From assembly GCF_009789535.1 (NCBI RefSeq), contig NZ_WSUT01000005.1, positions 2,550,001 to 2,614,000 on the forward strand: 64,000 bases of DNA, read 5' to 3'. A program made the translations under genes and the position numbers. Source of the stretch: Sphingomonas carotinifaciens. GTDB taxonomy: Bacteria; Pseudomonadota; Alphaproteobacteria; Sphingomonadales; Sphingomonadaceae. Of this stretch, positions 1-9,010 are shown piece after piece (within the stretch, counting starts at the first letter, position 1; every line of letters begins with the position of its first letter). The notes beneath the pieces are model-generated. The model was given only the letters and a program-made list of their open reading frames with translations. It did no database searches and was not told the DNA's origin.

Positions 1-2630
1 AAGTCCGACACCCCGAAGAAGGATGATTGGTCCTGCCCGGTGACGTTGCCGTTCAGATCAACCTGCGGAATGTTTTGCCGAGAGTCGAGCACGGTCAGAC
101 TGCCGACGAAACCCAGTCCCTTCAACACGCCGGGCAGGTAGGTCGGGAAATAGGTCAGGCCCAGCTCGGCCCCCTTCAACACGCCGTTGGAGGCGTTTTC
201 CGGCCGCGTCACCAGGAAGCGGTTGGTGTTCAGCCCGGTGTTCTCGACGTTCACCAGCGAGGTGATCGGCACGATCAGCCCATCGATCTCACGCCGGAAC
301 AGCGTGCCGTAGATCAGGCTGTTGCGTTCGAAATACCATTCGAGCGCGGCGTCGTAATTCTTCGACACGGTCGAGCGCAGGTTTACATTGCCTCCCGAGC
401 CCGTGCCGTAGCCGACATTGGTCAGGTCGCCGGTCAACTGGAAGTTGGGGTTCAGGTCCGCAAAACCCGGCCGGCGCAATGTCTGGCCATAGTTGAACCG
501 CGCGCGGAAGTTGCTGGTTAAGTCATAGCGCAGGGTCACCGCTGGCAGGAACCGGTTCGTTGCCTGCGACCCCCCGGTGGTCAGCACCGGCACCGCATAG
601 CGGTCGGTGAAGGTGAAGTCGGTGTCGACATCGATATAGCGAAGCCCCGCCTGGATCGCGAGCGGCCGCCCGAAGATCGAGACCTCCGCATCCGCCTGCG
701 CATAGGCGGCCATGGTGATCTCGTTGATGTCGAAGACCTGGGTCAGTGCCAGTTGATCGGACAGCCGCAGGTTGCCGACGTTGCGGGCGCGGTACAAGGA
801 GCGGATCGCGTCGGCATTGTCGTACAGATAGCTGCCATTCACGTTCAGCCAGCTTGTCGGCACATCGGCACGCCCATCGAAGAAGCCGCTGTTGCTGGTC
901 TGCAACCCGCGATCGAGCGTGGCGAAGTTCGCCCCCAGCACGCCGGCATCCTGCGTGCGCACCGAGTCCGCCGCCTTGCGATCGTCATAGCGCAGGCCGG
1001 CCTTCACCTTACGGATGAAGCCCTCGTCCCAACTATAATCGGCATCGACCTGGAAGGTGAGCGCCGAGCCCTTGGAACGGTTGGCGTTGTCGTAGAATTC
1101 CGCCACATTCCACTGCGCCGGGTCGAGCAGCAGCGCATTATCGTTGAAGTTGTAGGACGGGATGCCGCCGCCGGCGTTGAAATCCACATCGATCCGCGAC
1201 GCGGTGCGGTTCAGCCGCATCGCGAGAAACTGCGTGTCGAACCGGCTGGTCTGGTAGGACAAGTCGGCGACGATCTTGCCGCGCTCGCCCACGTCCCACT
1301 TGCCATTCAGCGCATAGACGAAGCTGTCGGTCTTGCTGCGGGTATAATCACCCGAGTTGAAACCAAAAACATCGCCGACGGCCCGCGTCTTCACCAGGTT
1401 GCTGCCGTCATACAGGCCGACGGTCGACAACGGATTGGGGCCAAGAGCACCCCACCAGTCGACAAAGGAGAACATCAGGCTGTTATAGGTGTCCGCCTTG
1501 AACTGGTTCCAGAAGAACTCGAACGTGTATTCGGAACTGGAGTTCGGCGCCCACTGGATCGCCGCGTTCACGGCCGGCCGCTCACGCTGACCGGTCAGGT
1601 CCGAGCTGAACACCGCGTCGCGAGACAGATAATAGGGCGTCTGCTGCCCGTTCACGAGCAAAGTCGAGCCCGGCGTGGTGGCAAGGCCCCGGTCGGTGCC
1701 CGGCTGCCACAATGCTTGCCCGGGCGCACGACAATCGCTCGGCTGAAGCCGCTCCAGCACTACCCAGCCATTGGGATTGCTCGGACTACAGGTGTTTGCC
1801 GCGTTGCCCGGAATCGTGGTCGTCGCGAACGGCACCAGCGCACCCGCCGTCACCGTCATGTCGCGATATTTGGTGCGGGCATAGCTGCCGTTCACCAGCA
1901 CGCCGATATCGCCGATCCCCGTCTCCCAGCGATCGCTGACCAGCGCGGAAATGTTCGGATTGAAGGTATCCGCCTGCTCATTGTAGATGCCGCGCGCAAC
2001 GGCGGAAATCGCAAAGCCGTCGAAATCGAACGGGCGCCGGGTGAACACGTCGACCTGACCCGCCAGGCCCGTTTCGATCTGCTCGGCGGCACGCGTCTTG
2101 TACACGTCGATCCGCTTGACCAGGTTCGCCGGAATATCCTGCAGCGAGAAGGATCGGCCCGACGCGGTGAAGATGTTGCGCCCGTTCATCGTGGTCAAAG
2201 CGTCCGGCAGGCCGCGGATCGAGAAGCCCGCCGCCTCGCCGCCCGTCCGGTTCGTCACCTGCACGCCGGTTACACGCTGCAAGGCTTCGATCACGTTGTT
2301 GTCGGGCAGCTTGCCGACATCCTCCGCGACGATCGAATCGACGATCTGCGTCGCGTCACGCTTCACGTTGATCGCCCCGATGATGCTGCCACGCACGCCG
2401 GTGACGACGATCTCTTCTTCCCCAACGGCGCCGGATGCGGGCGCTGCGGCCTGATCCGCGGTGACCGCATCGCCCTCCTGGCGTGCCACCGTGCCATCGG
2501 ATGGTTGTTCGGGCAGATCCTGCGGGATGCCGCCGCTATTGGGGGCGGCCTGCGCCCAGACCGGCTGGGCGATCACCAGCGACACCAGCGACGCGGAACC
2601 GAGAACAAATGGCTTGATCGCCATGGACAT
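1..2630 (-). CDS. TonB-dependent outer-membrane receptor (3' end cut by window edge)
   Basis: Outer-membrane active-transport receptor, energised by TonB-ExbBD, for an unidentified ligand. About 876 residues are in the window and the C-terminal strands of the barrel lie off the left edge. Seen: a signal peptide ending near VWAQA (residues ~20-27), a TonB box-like EEEIVVTG at about 71-78, and a plug domain with the sphingomonad-typical motif AEDVGKLPDNNVIEAL. A long beta-barrel rich in aromatic and Asn/Asp-Gly turns follows. The start is ATG at 2630, preceded by AGGAGG; a second in-frame ATG is two codons later. The plug style resembles the large carbohydrate/Oar-like receptor family of sphingomonads, but no ligand can be assigned. 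No co-transcribed gene is visible upstream, where about 830 bp is gene-free. Confidence 0.93.
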   Translation of the reverse strand, partial: MSMAIKPFVLGSASLVSLVIAQPVWAQAAPNSGGIPQDLPEQPSDGTVARQEGDAVTADQAAAPASGAVGEEEIVVTGVRGSIIGAINVKRDATQIVDSIVAEDVGKLPDNNVIEALQRVTGVQVTNRTGGEAAGFSIRGLPDALTTMNGRNIFTASGRSFSLQDIPANLVKRIDVYKTRAAEQIETGLAGQVDVFTRRPFDFDGFAISAVARGIYNEQADTFNPNISALVSDRWETGIGDIGVLVNGSYARTKYRDMTVTAGALVPFATTTIPGNAANTCSPSNPNGWVVLERLQPSDCRAPGQALWQPGTDRGLATTPGSTLLVNGQQTPYYLSRDAVFSSDLTGQRERPAVNAAIQWAPNSSSEYTFEFFWNQFKADTYNSLMFSFVDWWGALGPNPLSTVGLYDGSNLVKTRAVGDVFGFNSGDYTRSKTDSFVYALNGKWDVGERGKIVADLSYQTSRFDTQFLAMRLNRTASRIDVDFNAGGGIPSYNFNDNALLLDPAQWNVAEFYDNANRSKGSALTFQVDADYSWDEGFIRKVKAGLRYDDRKAADSVRTQDAGVLGANFATLDRGLQTSNSGFFDGRADVPTSWLNVNGSYLYDNADAIRSLYRARNVGNLRLSDQLALTQVFDINEITMAAYAQADAEVSIFGRPLAIQAGLRYIDVDTDFTFTDRYAVPVLTTGGSQATNRFLPAVTLRYDLTSNFRARFNYGQTLRRPGFADLNPNFQLTGDLTNVGYGTGSGGNVNLRSTVSKNYDAALEWYFERNSLIYGTLFRREIDGLIVPITSLVNVENTGLNTNRFLVTRPENASNGVLKGAELGLTYFPTYLPGVLKGLGFVGSLTVLDSRQNIPQVDLNGNVTGQDQSSFFGVSD

Positions 2631-3462
2631 AACCCCTCCTACCCCGGCTTGTGATCCCGGTATTACTCTGACATCCGATATGGCGTCGCGCGCGGGGGTG
2701 CAAGAGAGATTATGACTCGTCTTGAATACGCAAACTCTGAAATACCGCGTAACTGCTTATTTTTTAGTCCTCCGGTAACGCGCTTATGGGCCACGGAGTG
2801 ACCTTCAACGCCCGCAAATGGAAAGGCGGTGATCAGAAATCAGGAATAAGTCAGACTAGTACCGATCGATGAAAAATCGGCACCATGGCTGCGCGCTAAG
2901 CACATCACCGGCCGCGTCGATCCCAGGCGGCACGACGTACCCCCGTCTGATCCTCGCTGATGCCTTTAACTTCGCCAGCCGCTTCCGTTGGCCGCCGCAC
3001 CGTTGCCGCAAACTGCTGGCGCTCCCGTCCCATCATCGAGGCGCATAACTGCCTTTTGGACAGGACCGAGATAGCGGCTGGGTAGCTTCGCGATCGCTTC
3101 ATGCCTGTTCCTGGCCGCCGCGATACTACTGTGCGTCGCGGTCAGCTCAGCGGAGCGCTTGCGATGGCCATCATGCTCGCCTTGCTTCTGAGGCGCTTGG
3201 CCGATCGCTATTCTGGAGCACAGGTCATCGCGCCGCATGCCGCCGCCGGGATGATCACATCGAGGAGCAGGCGCTGGTCAGCGTGAACCGACCGGTTGAG
3301 ATACCGGCCTGTCGTCGCGATCCCCGTTACGGCGCGACGTGAATTGGCGCAGTCCTGCCGCCAGTTCGCCATTGAAGGCTCATAGCGGCGGGATCGCGAT
3401 AACCGACGCAGGGCAGGCACGACCTTCACGACCATGCCGCCCCATTCGCGGTCAGGAAAGGA
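2631..3462. other. Gene-poor intergenic region
   Basis: No convincing gene is seen in these roughly 830 bases. Short open frames exist on both strands (60-90 codons) but lack good ribosome binding sites and recognisable motifs. The part next to the receptor gene (about 2640-2880) is more AT-rich than its surroundings and should hold the receptor promoter on the minus strand. The part from about 2900 to 3450 is GC-rich and could be a decayed gene; I could not identify a family. Confidence 0.5.
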
Positions 3463-4002
3463 TCACACCTTGGCCTGGAACGACCCTTCCTCCGAATAGA
3501 TCTGCACGTAGCGGCGCGTGATCACCGGCAGATGCTCGTCGATCCACTGCGCCATCCGCTCCTCTTCACCCAGCGACTGCTTGAGCGCCGTGTGCGTCCC
3601 GCCAAAGCCGCCATCATCGGCCAGCGTCAGCAGGGATTTGTAGCTGGCGATCTCGAAATGCTCGAAAGCATAATTGGCGAAGCTGTTCTTCAGTATCTCG
3701 TCACCCGCCACACTGTGCGTGATTGCCGCCATGCTGCCGCTCAGGCTCAGCGCCGTATCCTTCAGCGCGGAATGACTCTCTTCCAGTGACGCCAGGATCT
3801 CCTCCAGGCGGCTGATCTGTCCATGCGTCTCGTCGATATGCGCACGCAGACGGTCGGCGATCTCGGGGTAATTCTCGATCCGCTCGACCTGCGGCGTCAT
3901 GATCGATAGCGCCTGCTTCTCGACGGCATGCGCATTGCGCAACCCGGTCACGAAAATTGCGCGCAGGCCGTCGCCCGTTCGATTGTCGAAAGTGCTCGCC
4001 AT
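3463..4002 (-). CDS. DUF892 (YciE/YciF-type) ferritin-like protein
   Basis: 179 residues, predicted all-helical four-helix bundle of the ferritin-like DUF892 family, associated with general stress responses in proteobacteria; the biochemical role is not established. Seen: evenly spaced Glu/His on long helices, including AHAVEKQALSIMTPQVE near the N-terminus, HIDETHGQISRLEEIL in the middle, and HFEIASYKSL and EEERMAQWIDEHLP near the C-terminus, as expected for a di-metal bundle. The start chosen is ATG at 4002, preceded by AGGAGA. An upstream in-frame ATG at 4050 would add 16 basic residues without a good binding site. It stands alone, about 120 bp from tRNA-Gly. Confidence 0.85.
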   Translation of the reverse strand: MASTFDNRTGDGLRAIFVTGLRNAHAVEKQALSIMTPQVERIENYPEIADRLRAHIDETHGQISRLEEILASLEESHSALKDTALSLSGSMAAITHSVAGDEILKNSFANYAFEHFEIASYKSLLTLADDGGFGGTHTALKQSLGEEERMAQWIDEHLPVITRRYVQIYSEEGSFQAKV

Positions 4003-4126
4003 GATCACCGGTCTCCTAGTTTGACCGGCGATAAACCTATGAGAGTTCAACAGAGTTTCGAAAAAACTAGCTGATCCATGTTTGGATCACCGGCACGGGA
4101 ACGCTCTCGGAGTTTGCCGCGAAGGC

Positions 4127-4200
4127 TGGAGCGGGTGAAGGGAATCGAACCCTCGTCGTAAGCTTGGGAAGCTTCTGCTCTACCATTGAGCTACACCCGC
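4127..4200 (-). tRNA. tRNA-Gly (anticodon CCC)
   Basis: Cloverleaf read on the minus strand: acceptor GCGGGTG pairs with CACCCGC, the D-arm is GCTC-AATGGTAGA-GC, the anticodon loop is TTCCCAA with anticodon CCC, and the T-arm is GAGGGTTCGATTCCCTT. Discriminator T is at 4130 and CCA is encoded at 4127-4129. It matches the general form of bacterial tRNA-Gly(CCC), which reads GGG codons. Confidence 0.95.
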
Positions 4201-4313
4201 AGATCAGCAGAAGATCGCTGATCGGAACGCTTGCGCAATTCCGGCCTGCCGGCTCCGTGCCACGTTTCGGGCGGTATCGTCAACATGGATAACACCGAAC
4301 GCGACGCAAGCAG

Positions 4314-4338
4314 GCGCCAGCCGGAAAATGGCTGGCGC
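4314..4338 (-). terminator. Perfect hairpin downstream of the SDR gene
   Basis: A 9-bp perfect inverted repeat (GCGCCAGCC at 4314-4322 and GGCTGGCGC at 4330-4338) with a 7-nt loop, 12 bp past the SDR stop codon. There is no clear U-tract, so a weak intrinsic terminator or mRNA 3'-end stabiliser is the best reading. Confidence 0.55.
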
Positions 4339-4349
4339 ATGTGCCGACC

Positions 4350-5075
4350 TCACATGTCCGCCGCCGTCGGCCGCACGATGACCTCATTGATGTCGACGCC
4401 GTCGGGCTGCTCCAGGGCGTAGCGGACGGCGCGTGCGATGGCGTCCGGGGTCAAGGCCTTTTGCCGCCACCCCTGCAAGGCCTTGGCGACATCGGGATCG
4501 GTGATGTCGTGCCCGAGTTCGGTCGCCACGACACCCGGCGAGATCAGAGTCGAGCGGATCTCGTCATGCTCCTGCCGCAACCCCTCGGTAATCGCACGCA
4601 CCGCGTGCTTGGTGCCGCAATAGACCGCTGCGGTCGGCAGCACGACATGCGCCGCCACCGATGCGACGTTGACGACATGCCCGGACTTCTGCGCGACGAA
4701 GCGGGGCAATACCGCCGCGATCCCGTTAAGCACCCCATAAATGTTGACGTCGATCATCCGCTTCCACTCATCGCGCTTCAGCGCCGCGAGCGGCGACAGC
4801 GGCATGACGCCCGCGTTATTCACCAGCACGTCGACCCGCCCGAAATGCGCCTCCGCCGCCATGACGAAGGCATCGAAATCGGCGCCGTCGGTCACATCCA
4901 GTTCCCGCCACGCGACAGTCTCGCCGAGTTCCTCCGCCAGTGCCTTCAGTCGGTCGCCACGGCGTGCACCGATAAAGAGCCTGGCGCCGGTAGAGGCGAG
5001 TTCGCGCACCGTCGCCTCGCCGATACCGCTCGATGCGCCGGTGATCAGCACGACCTTGTCCATGTTCCGCGTCAT
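4350..5075 (-). CDS. Short-chain dehydrogenase/reductase (SDR)
   Basis: 241-residue cytosolic NAD(P)-dependent oxidoreductase of the classical SDR family; substrate unknown. Seen: nucleotide-binding TGASSGIG at residues 12-19, basic residues after beta-2 (GARRGDR, near 36-42) suggesting NADP(H), NNAG at 86-89, and the catalytic triad Ser139, Tyr152, Lys156 (YCGTK). The start at 5075 (MTRNMDK) is chosen because GGAAGG precedes it; the frame extends to 5108 without a better site. It is divergent from the AraC-family regulator beginning at 5221, an arrangement that often means the regulator controls the SDR. A hairpin follows the stop. Confidence 0.92.
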   Translation of the reverse strand: MTRNMDKVVLITGASSGIGEATVRELASTGARLFIGARRGDRLKALAEELGETVAWRELDVTDGADFDAFVMAAEAHFGRVDVLVNNAGVMPLSPLAALKRDEWKRMIDVNIYGVLNGIAAVLPRFVAQKSGHVVNVASVAAHVVLPTAAVYCGTKHAVRAITEGLRQEHDEIRSTLISPGVVATELGHDITDPDVAKALQGWRQKALTPDAIARAVRYALEQPDGVDINEVIVRPTAADM

Positions 5076-5220
5076 GATGCTTCCTTCCATAAAGGTGACG
5101 CTGCACATGGTGCGGTGGCCGCGAGAGGCGGTAGAGCGATCGTCCAGACTGATTGCCCGATCCTCCAGAACCGGTGCAAAGCCGCTTGCAGGCGCGGCGG
5201 GCCTCGCCGATCACAGGGTG

Positions 5221-6117
5221 ATGGATAACGTCGTCGAACTTGCCCGGATCATCGATCGCCATGTCTCCGGATCAGGTATTTGCACCACGATCATGCCGCA
5301 TGTCTCGCTGATCGGCGCCGATCAGCCGAGCATGCCGACCCCCGCGGTGTACGAGGCTTCGCTTTGCCTGATTGCACAAGGGTCAAAGCGCGTGTCGATC
5401 GGCGAACACAGCGTCGTCTATGATGCCGCCCATTATCTGCTCGTCTCGGTCGATCTGCCGCTGGTCGGCCATGTCATCGATGCCAGCCCCGACGCGCCCT
5501 ATCTTTGCTGCAAGATCGATCTCGACACCGCGATCCTCGCCGACCTGATGGTGGCGGAGGGTGGTAGGATCGCCGATGCCGACCTCCCGGTGCTCGGTGT
5601 ATATCCAAGCGACCCCGACCTGATCGACGCCGCCTGCCGGCTCGTCCGGCTGCTCGACCGGCCGGACACGATCCACGCACTTGCGCCACTGATCGAGCGC
5701 GAAATCCTGTACCGCCTGCTGATCGGTCCGCATGGCTCGATGCTTCGCCGCGTCGCGACCGCGGGCAGTCATCTCAATCAGGTAAGCCGCGCGATCGCCG
5801 CGATCCGCCGCCGCTTCGATGATCAGATCCGCATCGAGGACGTGGCCGCAGAGGCAGGCATGAGCCCATCCTCGCTCTATGCCCATTTCAAGGCGATCAC
5901 GCGCATGACGCCGCTCGAATTTCAAAAACAATTGCGGTTACAGGAGGCGCGTCGCCTGATGCTCGCCGACGGTGCGACCGCAGGCACCGCGAGCTACGCC
6001 GTCGGTTATGAAAGTCCGTCGCAGTTCAGCCGCGAATATCGCCGCCTGTTCGGCGCCCCGCCGCGGCAGGACGTTGCGCGCCTTCAATCCGCGCCCGCCG
6101 CCGGTATGGCGCTTTAG
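5221..6117 (+). CDS. AraC-family transcriptional regulator (AraC_N type)
   Basis: 298 residues. An N-terminal cupin-like sensing domain (about 1-190, AraC_N type: VYEASLCLIAQGSKRVSIGE, then HYLLVSVDLPLVGHV) precedes a C-terminal AraC DNA-binding domain with two helix-turn-helix segments (IEDVAAEAGMSPSSLYAHFK and the second around SYAVGYESPSQFSREYRRLFG). The start at 5221 gives MDNVVELARI; upstream frame continues but reads as the shadow of the SDR. The 145-bp gap shared with the divergent SDR is the likely operator region, and I infer that it regulates that gene. The effector cannot be read from sequence. Confidence 0.92.
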   Translation: MDNVVELARIIDRHVSGSGICTTIMPHVSLIGADQPSMPTPAVYEASLCLIAQGSKRVSIGEHSVVYDAAHYLLVSVDLPLVGHVIDASPDAPYLCCKIDLDTAILADLMVAEGGRIADADLPVLGVYPSDPDLIDAACRLVRLLDRPDTIHALAPLIEREILYRLLIGPHGSMLRRVATAGSHLNQVSRAIAAIRRRFDDQIRIEDVAAEAGMSPSSLYAHFKAITRMTPLEFQKQLRLQEARRLMLADGATAGTASYAVGYESPSQFSREYRRLFGAPPRQDVARLQSAPAAGMAL

Positions 6118-6145
6118 GCAGGAGACGGCAGCACGCCCCCCACGG

Positions 6146-7636
6146 TCAGGACAGCTTTGCGCGCAGGGATAAGCCGCTGGAACGCTGCCGTGCCATGTCC
6201 TTGGCGGCGCGCAGGCCGAGATAGAGCAGGACCACGCCCAGCTCGGGTGTCAGCATCTCGGTAGCCGGACGCCGATCGCTGATGACCAGCAACGGAAAGC
6301 ACATCAGGAAGACGACCAGGGCCGCGACATGGGCCGGAAATTCCCGCCGGTCACCGCCAAAGCGATAGATGACATAGGGCATCCAGCGACCGATGGCGTG
6401 GCTGATGCACAGCAGCGCACCGACGGGCCCGGTGGGCAGCAGCAGCGCATAGCCCAACGTCCGCTCGACCTGCAGCACCAGCATCGGCACGAAGCGCATG
6501 CTCGGTTGCAAGGCGTTGAACCACACGAAGGTAGCGCGCGTGACCCCGATCAGCAGCATGGCGAACAGCCAGTTCCGCGCGAACATCCGCAGGTCGGCGA
6601 TCATGCCGCCGCTGCCGTCGACGCCGATCTGGCCCAAAGTTTCCACCCCGGCGCCAAGCCCGGCCAGCACCAGTCCGAACGTCCATGCCCATCCCGGCCG
6701 GAAGTTCTTGCTGTATCGGGCAAATTCCGGGCTGACGACCGGCTTTGCCTCTTTCGCCAGACCGACGCGATCATTGTCGAAATAGCCGATCTCATAAACT
6801 GCGAAGAACGCCAGCAGATAGAAGCCCAGCGCCACCGAGAATGGCATGATCGCCGGGCTGAACAGCGCAAAGGCCAGCCACAACACGGCATAGTCATAGC
6901 CGAGCAGGCCGTTCAGCAGATAATTCTCCTTCGGGCGCTTCACCTTGGAGGTGTAGGCGAGCGGGATCATCGGGGTCAGTCCGGCCTGTTCGTACACGGC
7001 CTCGGGCCAGCGGACGTAGAATCCATGCGCGCAGGCGTTGCACAGATCCTGATCGACGAAATTATCGGTGACGACGATGCTCTGCGTCAGGGCGTCGGTA
7101 CCGATTGCACGTTGCAGGGCACAGCCCTTGCCGATCGCGCGCAGGCGCGGCGCATCCCGCAGGGACGAGGCGACGACGACCTCCATCTCGGGGTCGATGG
7201 CCGCTGCCAAAGGCTTCACGATGAAATCGAAGCCGTAGGTGGCGACGATGATGCGGTCCGGGCAAATGGCGGCGATGTCGCGCAAGAGGCTTGCGTTGAG
7301 GTAGGCGGGCCCGATCCGCGCAGCATGTTTACGCCATGCCAGGACGCTCCATGGCGAGACGAGTACCACCGCCCAGATGCGGATCCAGTCCCGATAATAA
7401 TCGGGATTATCGCGCGAGATGAGCCGCCACGGCTTCAGCATTCCCAGGATCTGCATGACGATGGCAACAACGACCGAAGGGCGCGCGAAGCGAATGAACT
7501 CTTCGGTCGAATTCCTCAGCCACAATGTTTCGTCGAAATCGAGTACCGCAAAGGTCGGCTGGGAATTGACCTCCTGAAGGCGTTGCGCAAGATCGGACTC
7601 GTCCGTCCAATCGGGTACGATAGCCGGCTTTGCCAT
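6146..7636 (-). CDS. HAD-like hydrolase fused to a polytopic membrane domain
   Basis: 496 residues in two parts. Residues about 1-230 are a haloacid dehalogenase-type domain with the motif DFDETL at 33-38 (nucleophile Asp33, Asp35) and a later TDNFVDQDLC segment resembling HAD motif IV. Residues about 240-490 contain roughly six to eight hydrophobic helices. Between them, YEIGYFDNDRVGLAKEAKP loosely resembles the Asp-rich region of UbiA-type prenyltransferases. HAD-UbiA fusions are known in bacteria and usually act in lipid or polyprenyl-phosphate chemistry; assignment here is tentative because the canonical UbiA Asp motifs are not clear. The gene is alone, convergent with the AraC gene (28-bp gap). 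Confidence 0.75.
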   Translation of the reverse strand: MAKPAIVPDWTDESDLAQRLQEVNSQPTFAVLDFDETLWLRNSTEEFIRFARPSVVVAIVMQILGMLKPWRLISRDNPDYYRDWIRIWAVVLVSPWSVLAWRKHAARIGPAYLNASLLRDIAAICPDRIIVATYGFDFIVKPLAAAIDPEMEVVVASSLRDAPRLRAIGKGCALQRAIGTDALTQSIVVTDNFVDQDLCNACAHGFYVRWPEAVYEQAGLTPMIPLAYTSKVKRPKENYLLNGLLGYDYAVLWLAFALFSPAIMPFSVALGFYLLAFFAVYEIGYFDNDRVGLAKEAKPVVSPEFARYSKNFRPGWAWTFGLVLAGLGAGVETLGQIGVDGSGGMIADLRMFARNWLFAMLLIGVTRATFVWFNALQPSMRFVPMLVLQVERTLGYALLLPTGPVGALLCISHAIGRWMPYVIYRFGGDRREFPAHVAALVVFLMCFPLLVISDRRPATEMLTPELGVVLLYLGLRAAKDMARQRSSGLSLRAKLS

Positions 7637-7918
7637 GATCGACTCTCTTTGAAGCGCGAAGGAAATCCGGCCACTTCAGTCCGGACACAGAAGCACAATA
7701 CCCGATCCTGTTGCACCGCTTCACCGATCAGGCAACCTTGAAGCAAAGCTCGGAAATGTTTTGTAACCCTGCCCGGTAGAATACTCAATTATTGACGCGG
7801 TCGTTATCCCTATCGATCTACGCGCGTGGTCACCATTTTTCTACATGATGCCTCCATCGGAGTATTATGCGGATGTTCACTGCGACCGGGTAAGTCCGTT
7901 CCGCGATGCTTGATCCGA

Positions 7919-9010
7919 CTAACGCCACCTGCCCTTCAGCATGGACAGCAGCAGTCGCGGATAGCTCCATCCATCCGCGCGTGCCGCGATCGCAGACAAA
8001 CAGTCCTGATCGTCGCGCCCCGGCCTGCCCGGCCCGGTCATGTTCGGCTTCATGTTCAGATCGAACAGCCTGAACCCTCCGGCGGACCCCGCGCGACAAT
8101 CGATCCGGATCGCTGCGCGAGCGTCCACCCGCTCCGCTGCCGCGACGCATGCGTCGATCATCGCCACGACGTCCCGATGCCCCAGCCGGCCGGCAGCCAT
8201 CGCCACGCTGTTCGCGGCCACCGGCACGTCGCCATTATACGGGGCAACACCGCCCCGCTGGTCGAACCGGCAAACGGGACGCAATGCCCAGTGCCGGTCG
8301 TGGTGCGTGCCATCCGGCGCCGGCGATGACGGCGGCATGACGGTGACGGTCACCTCCTCGCCGGCCAGATATTCTTCAACCATCAGGAGGTCGCCGAAGG
8401 TTGCCTTGTCGATCAGCGCGTTCGCTGCCACCCGCAGTGCGGCAAGGTCGGCCACGCAGGTCACACCCTGGCTGCCACGCCCGCGCACCGGTTTGACGAT
8501 CAAGGGAAAGTCGAGCCCCTTCTGTGCGATGACCGCGTCGACATTCGCCAGCGCGTGGACGCCGTCGCGCGCAGTCCGGGACAGGAGAAAGGACCGGGCG
8601 ACCGGCAATCCGGCGGCGGCCAGCATCCGATTGGTGTCGAACTTGTCGTCATAGGCCTGCATCGCGGCCGGAAGCTGACCGACGATCGCGACGCGCCCCA
8701 GCGCGTGTTCCAGCGGATGGCCTTCGAACAGGACCGTGTTGGCCCACAATGTGTCCGCCCCCGCGTCGATAGCAGCCGCGATACCTTGCGGCGTATCGGG
8801 AAAGACCCAGTCCAGCGCGGTGGCCGGATCAGGCGATCCCTGTGGCACGATCACCCGCTGCCCTGACCCCATGAGTGCAAAGGCGATATCGGCCCCGCCG
8901 TCCGAATATCCGCCCGGCTTGGCATCCTTGCGCAGGCCACCGATAACGGGCGGCGGCAACGCCTGATAGAGGATCGCCACGCTGGCAGCCTGTGCGGGAC
9001 GATTGATCAT
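7919..9010 (-). CDS. ATP-grasp enzyme (D-Ala-D-Ala ligase-like fold)
   Basis: 363 residues. The central segment FPLIVKPVRGRGSQGVTCV is a typical ATP-grasp nucleotide-binding lysine and glycine-rich loop. LLMVEEYLAGEEVTVTV gives the adenine-side Glu pair, and FDLNMKPNMTGPGRP near the C-terminus supplies the Mg-binding acid/Asn pair. Such enzymes make an acyl-phosphate and ligate it to an amine or thiol; the substrate here is unknown. The start is ATG at 9010, preceded by GAGGAAGG and overlapping the hydrolase stop (ATGA). It is the last gene of the six-gene operon beginning at 14686. Its place behind uptake genes suggests that it modifies an imported or exported carboxylate, which is inference. 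Confidence 0.85.
   Translation of the reverse strand: MINRPAQAASVAILYQALPPPVIGGLRKDAKPGGYSDGGADIAFALMGSGQRVIVPQGSPDPATALDWVFPDTPQGIAAAIDAGADTLWANTVLFEGHPLEHALGRVAIVGQLPAAMQAYDDKFDTNRMLAAAGLPVARSFLLSRTARDGVHALANVDAVIAQKGLDFPLIVKPVRGRGSQGVTCVADLAALRVAANALIDKATFGDLLMVEEYLAGEEVTVTVMPPSSPAPDGTHHDRHWALRPVCRFDQRGGVAPYNGDVPVAANSVAMAAGRLGHRDVVAMIDACVAAAERVDARAAIRIDCRAGSAGGFRLFDLNMKPNMTGPGRPGRDDQDCLSAIAARADGWSYPRLLLSMLKGRWR

Noticed and set aside
753..2654. 633-codon open frame opposite the TonB-dependent receptor
   Set aside because: Antisense shadow caused by high GC; the minus-strand frame has a signal peptide, TonB box and plug domain.
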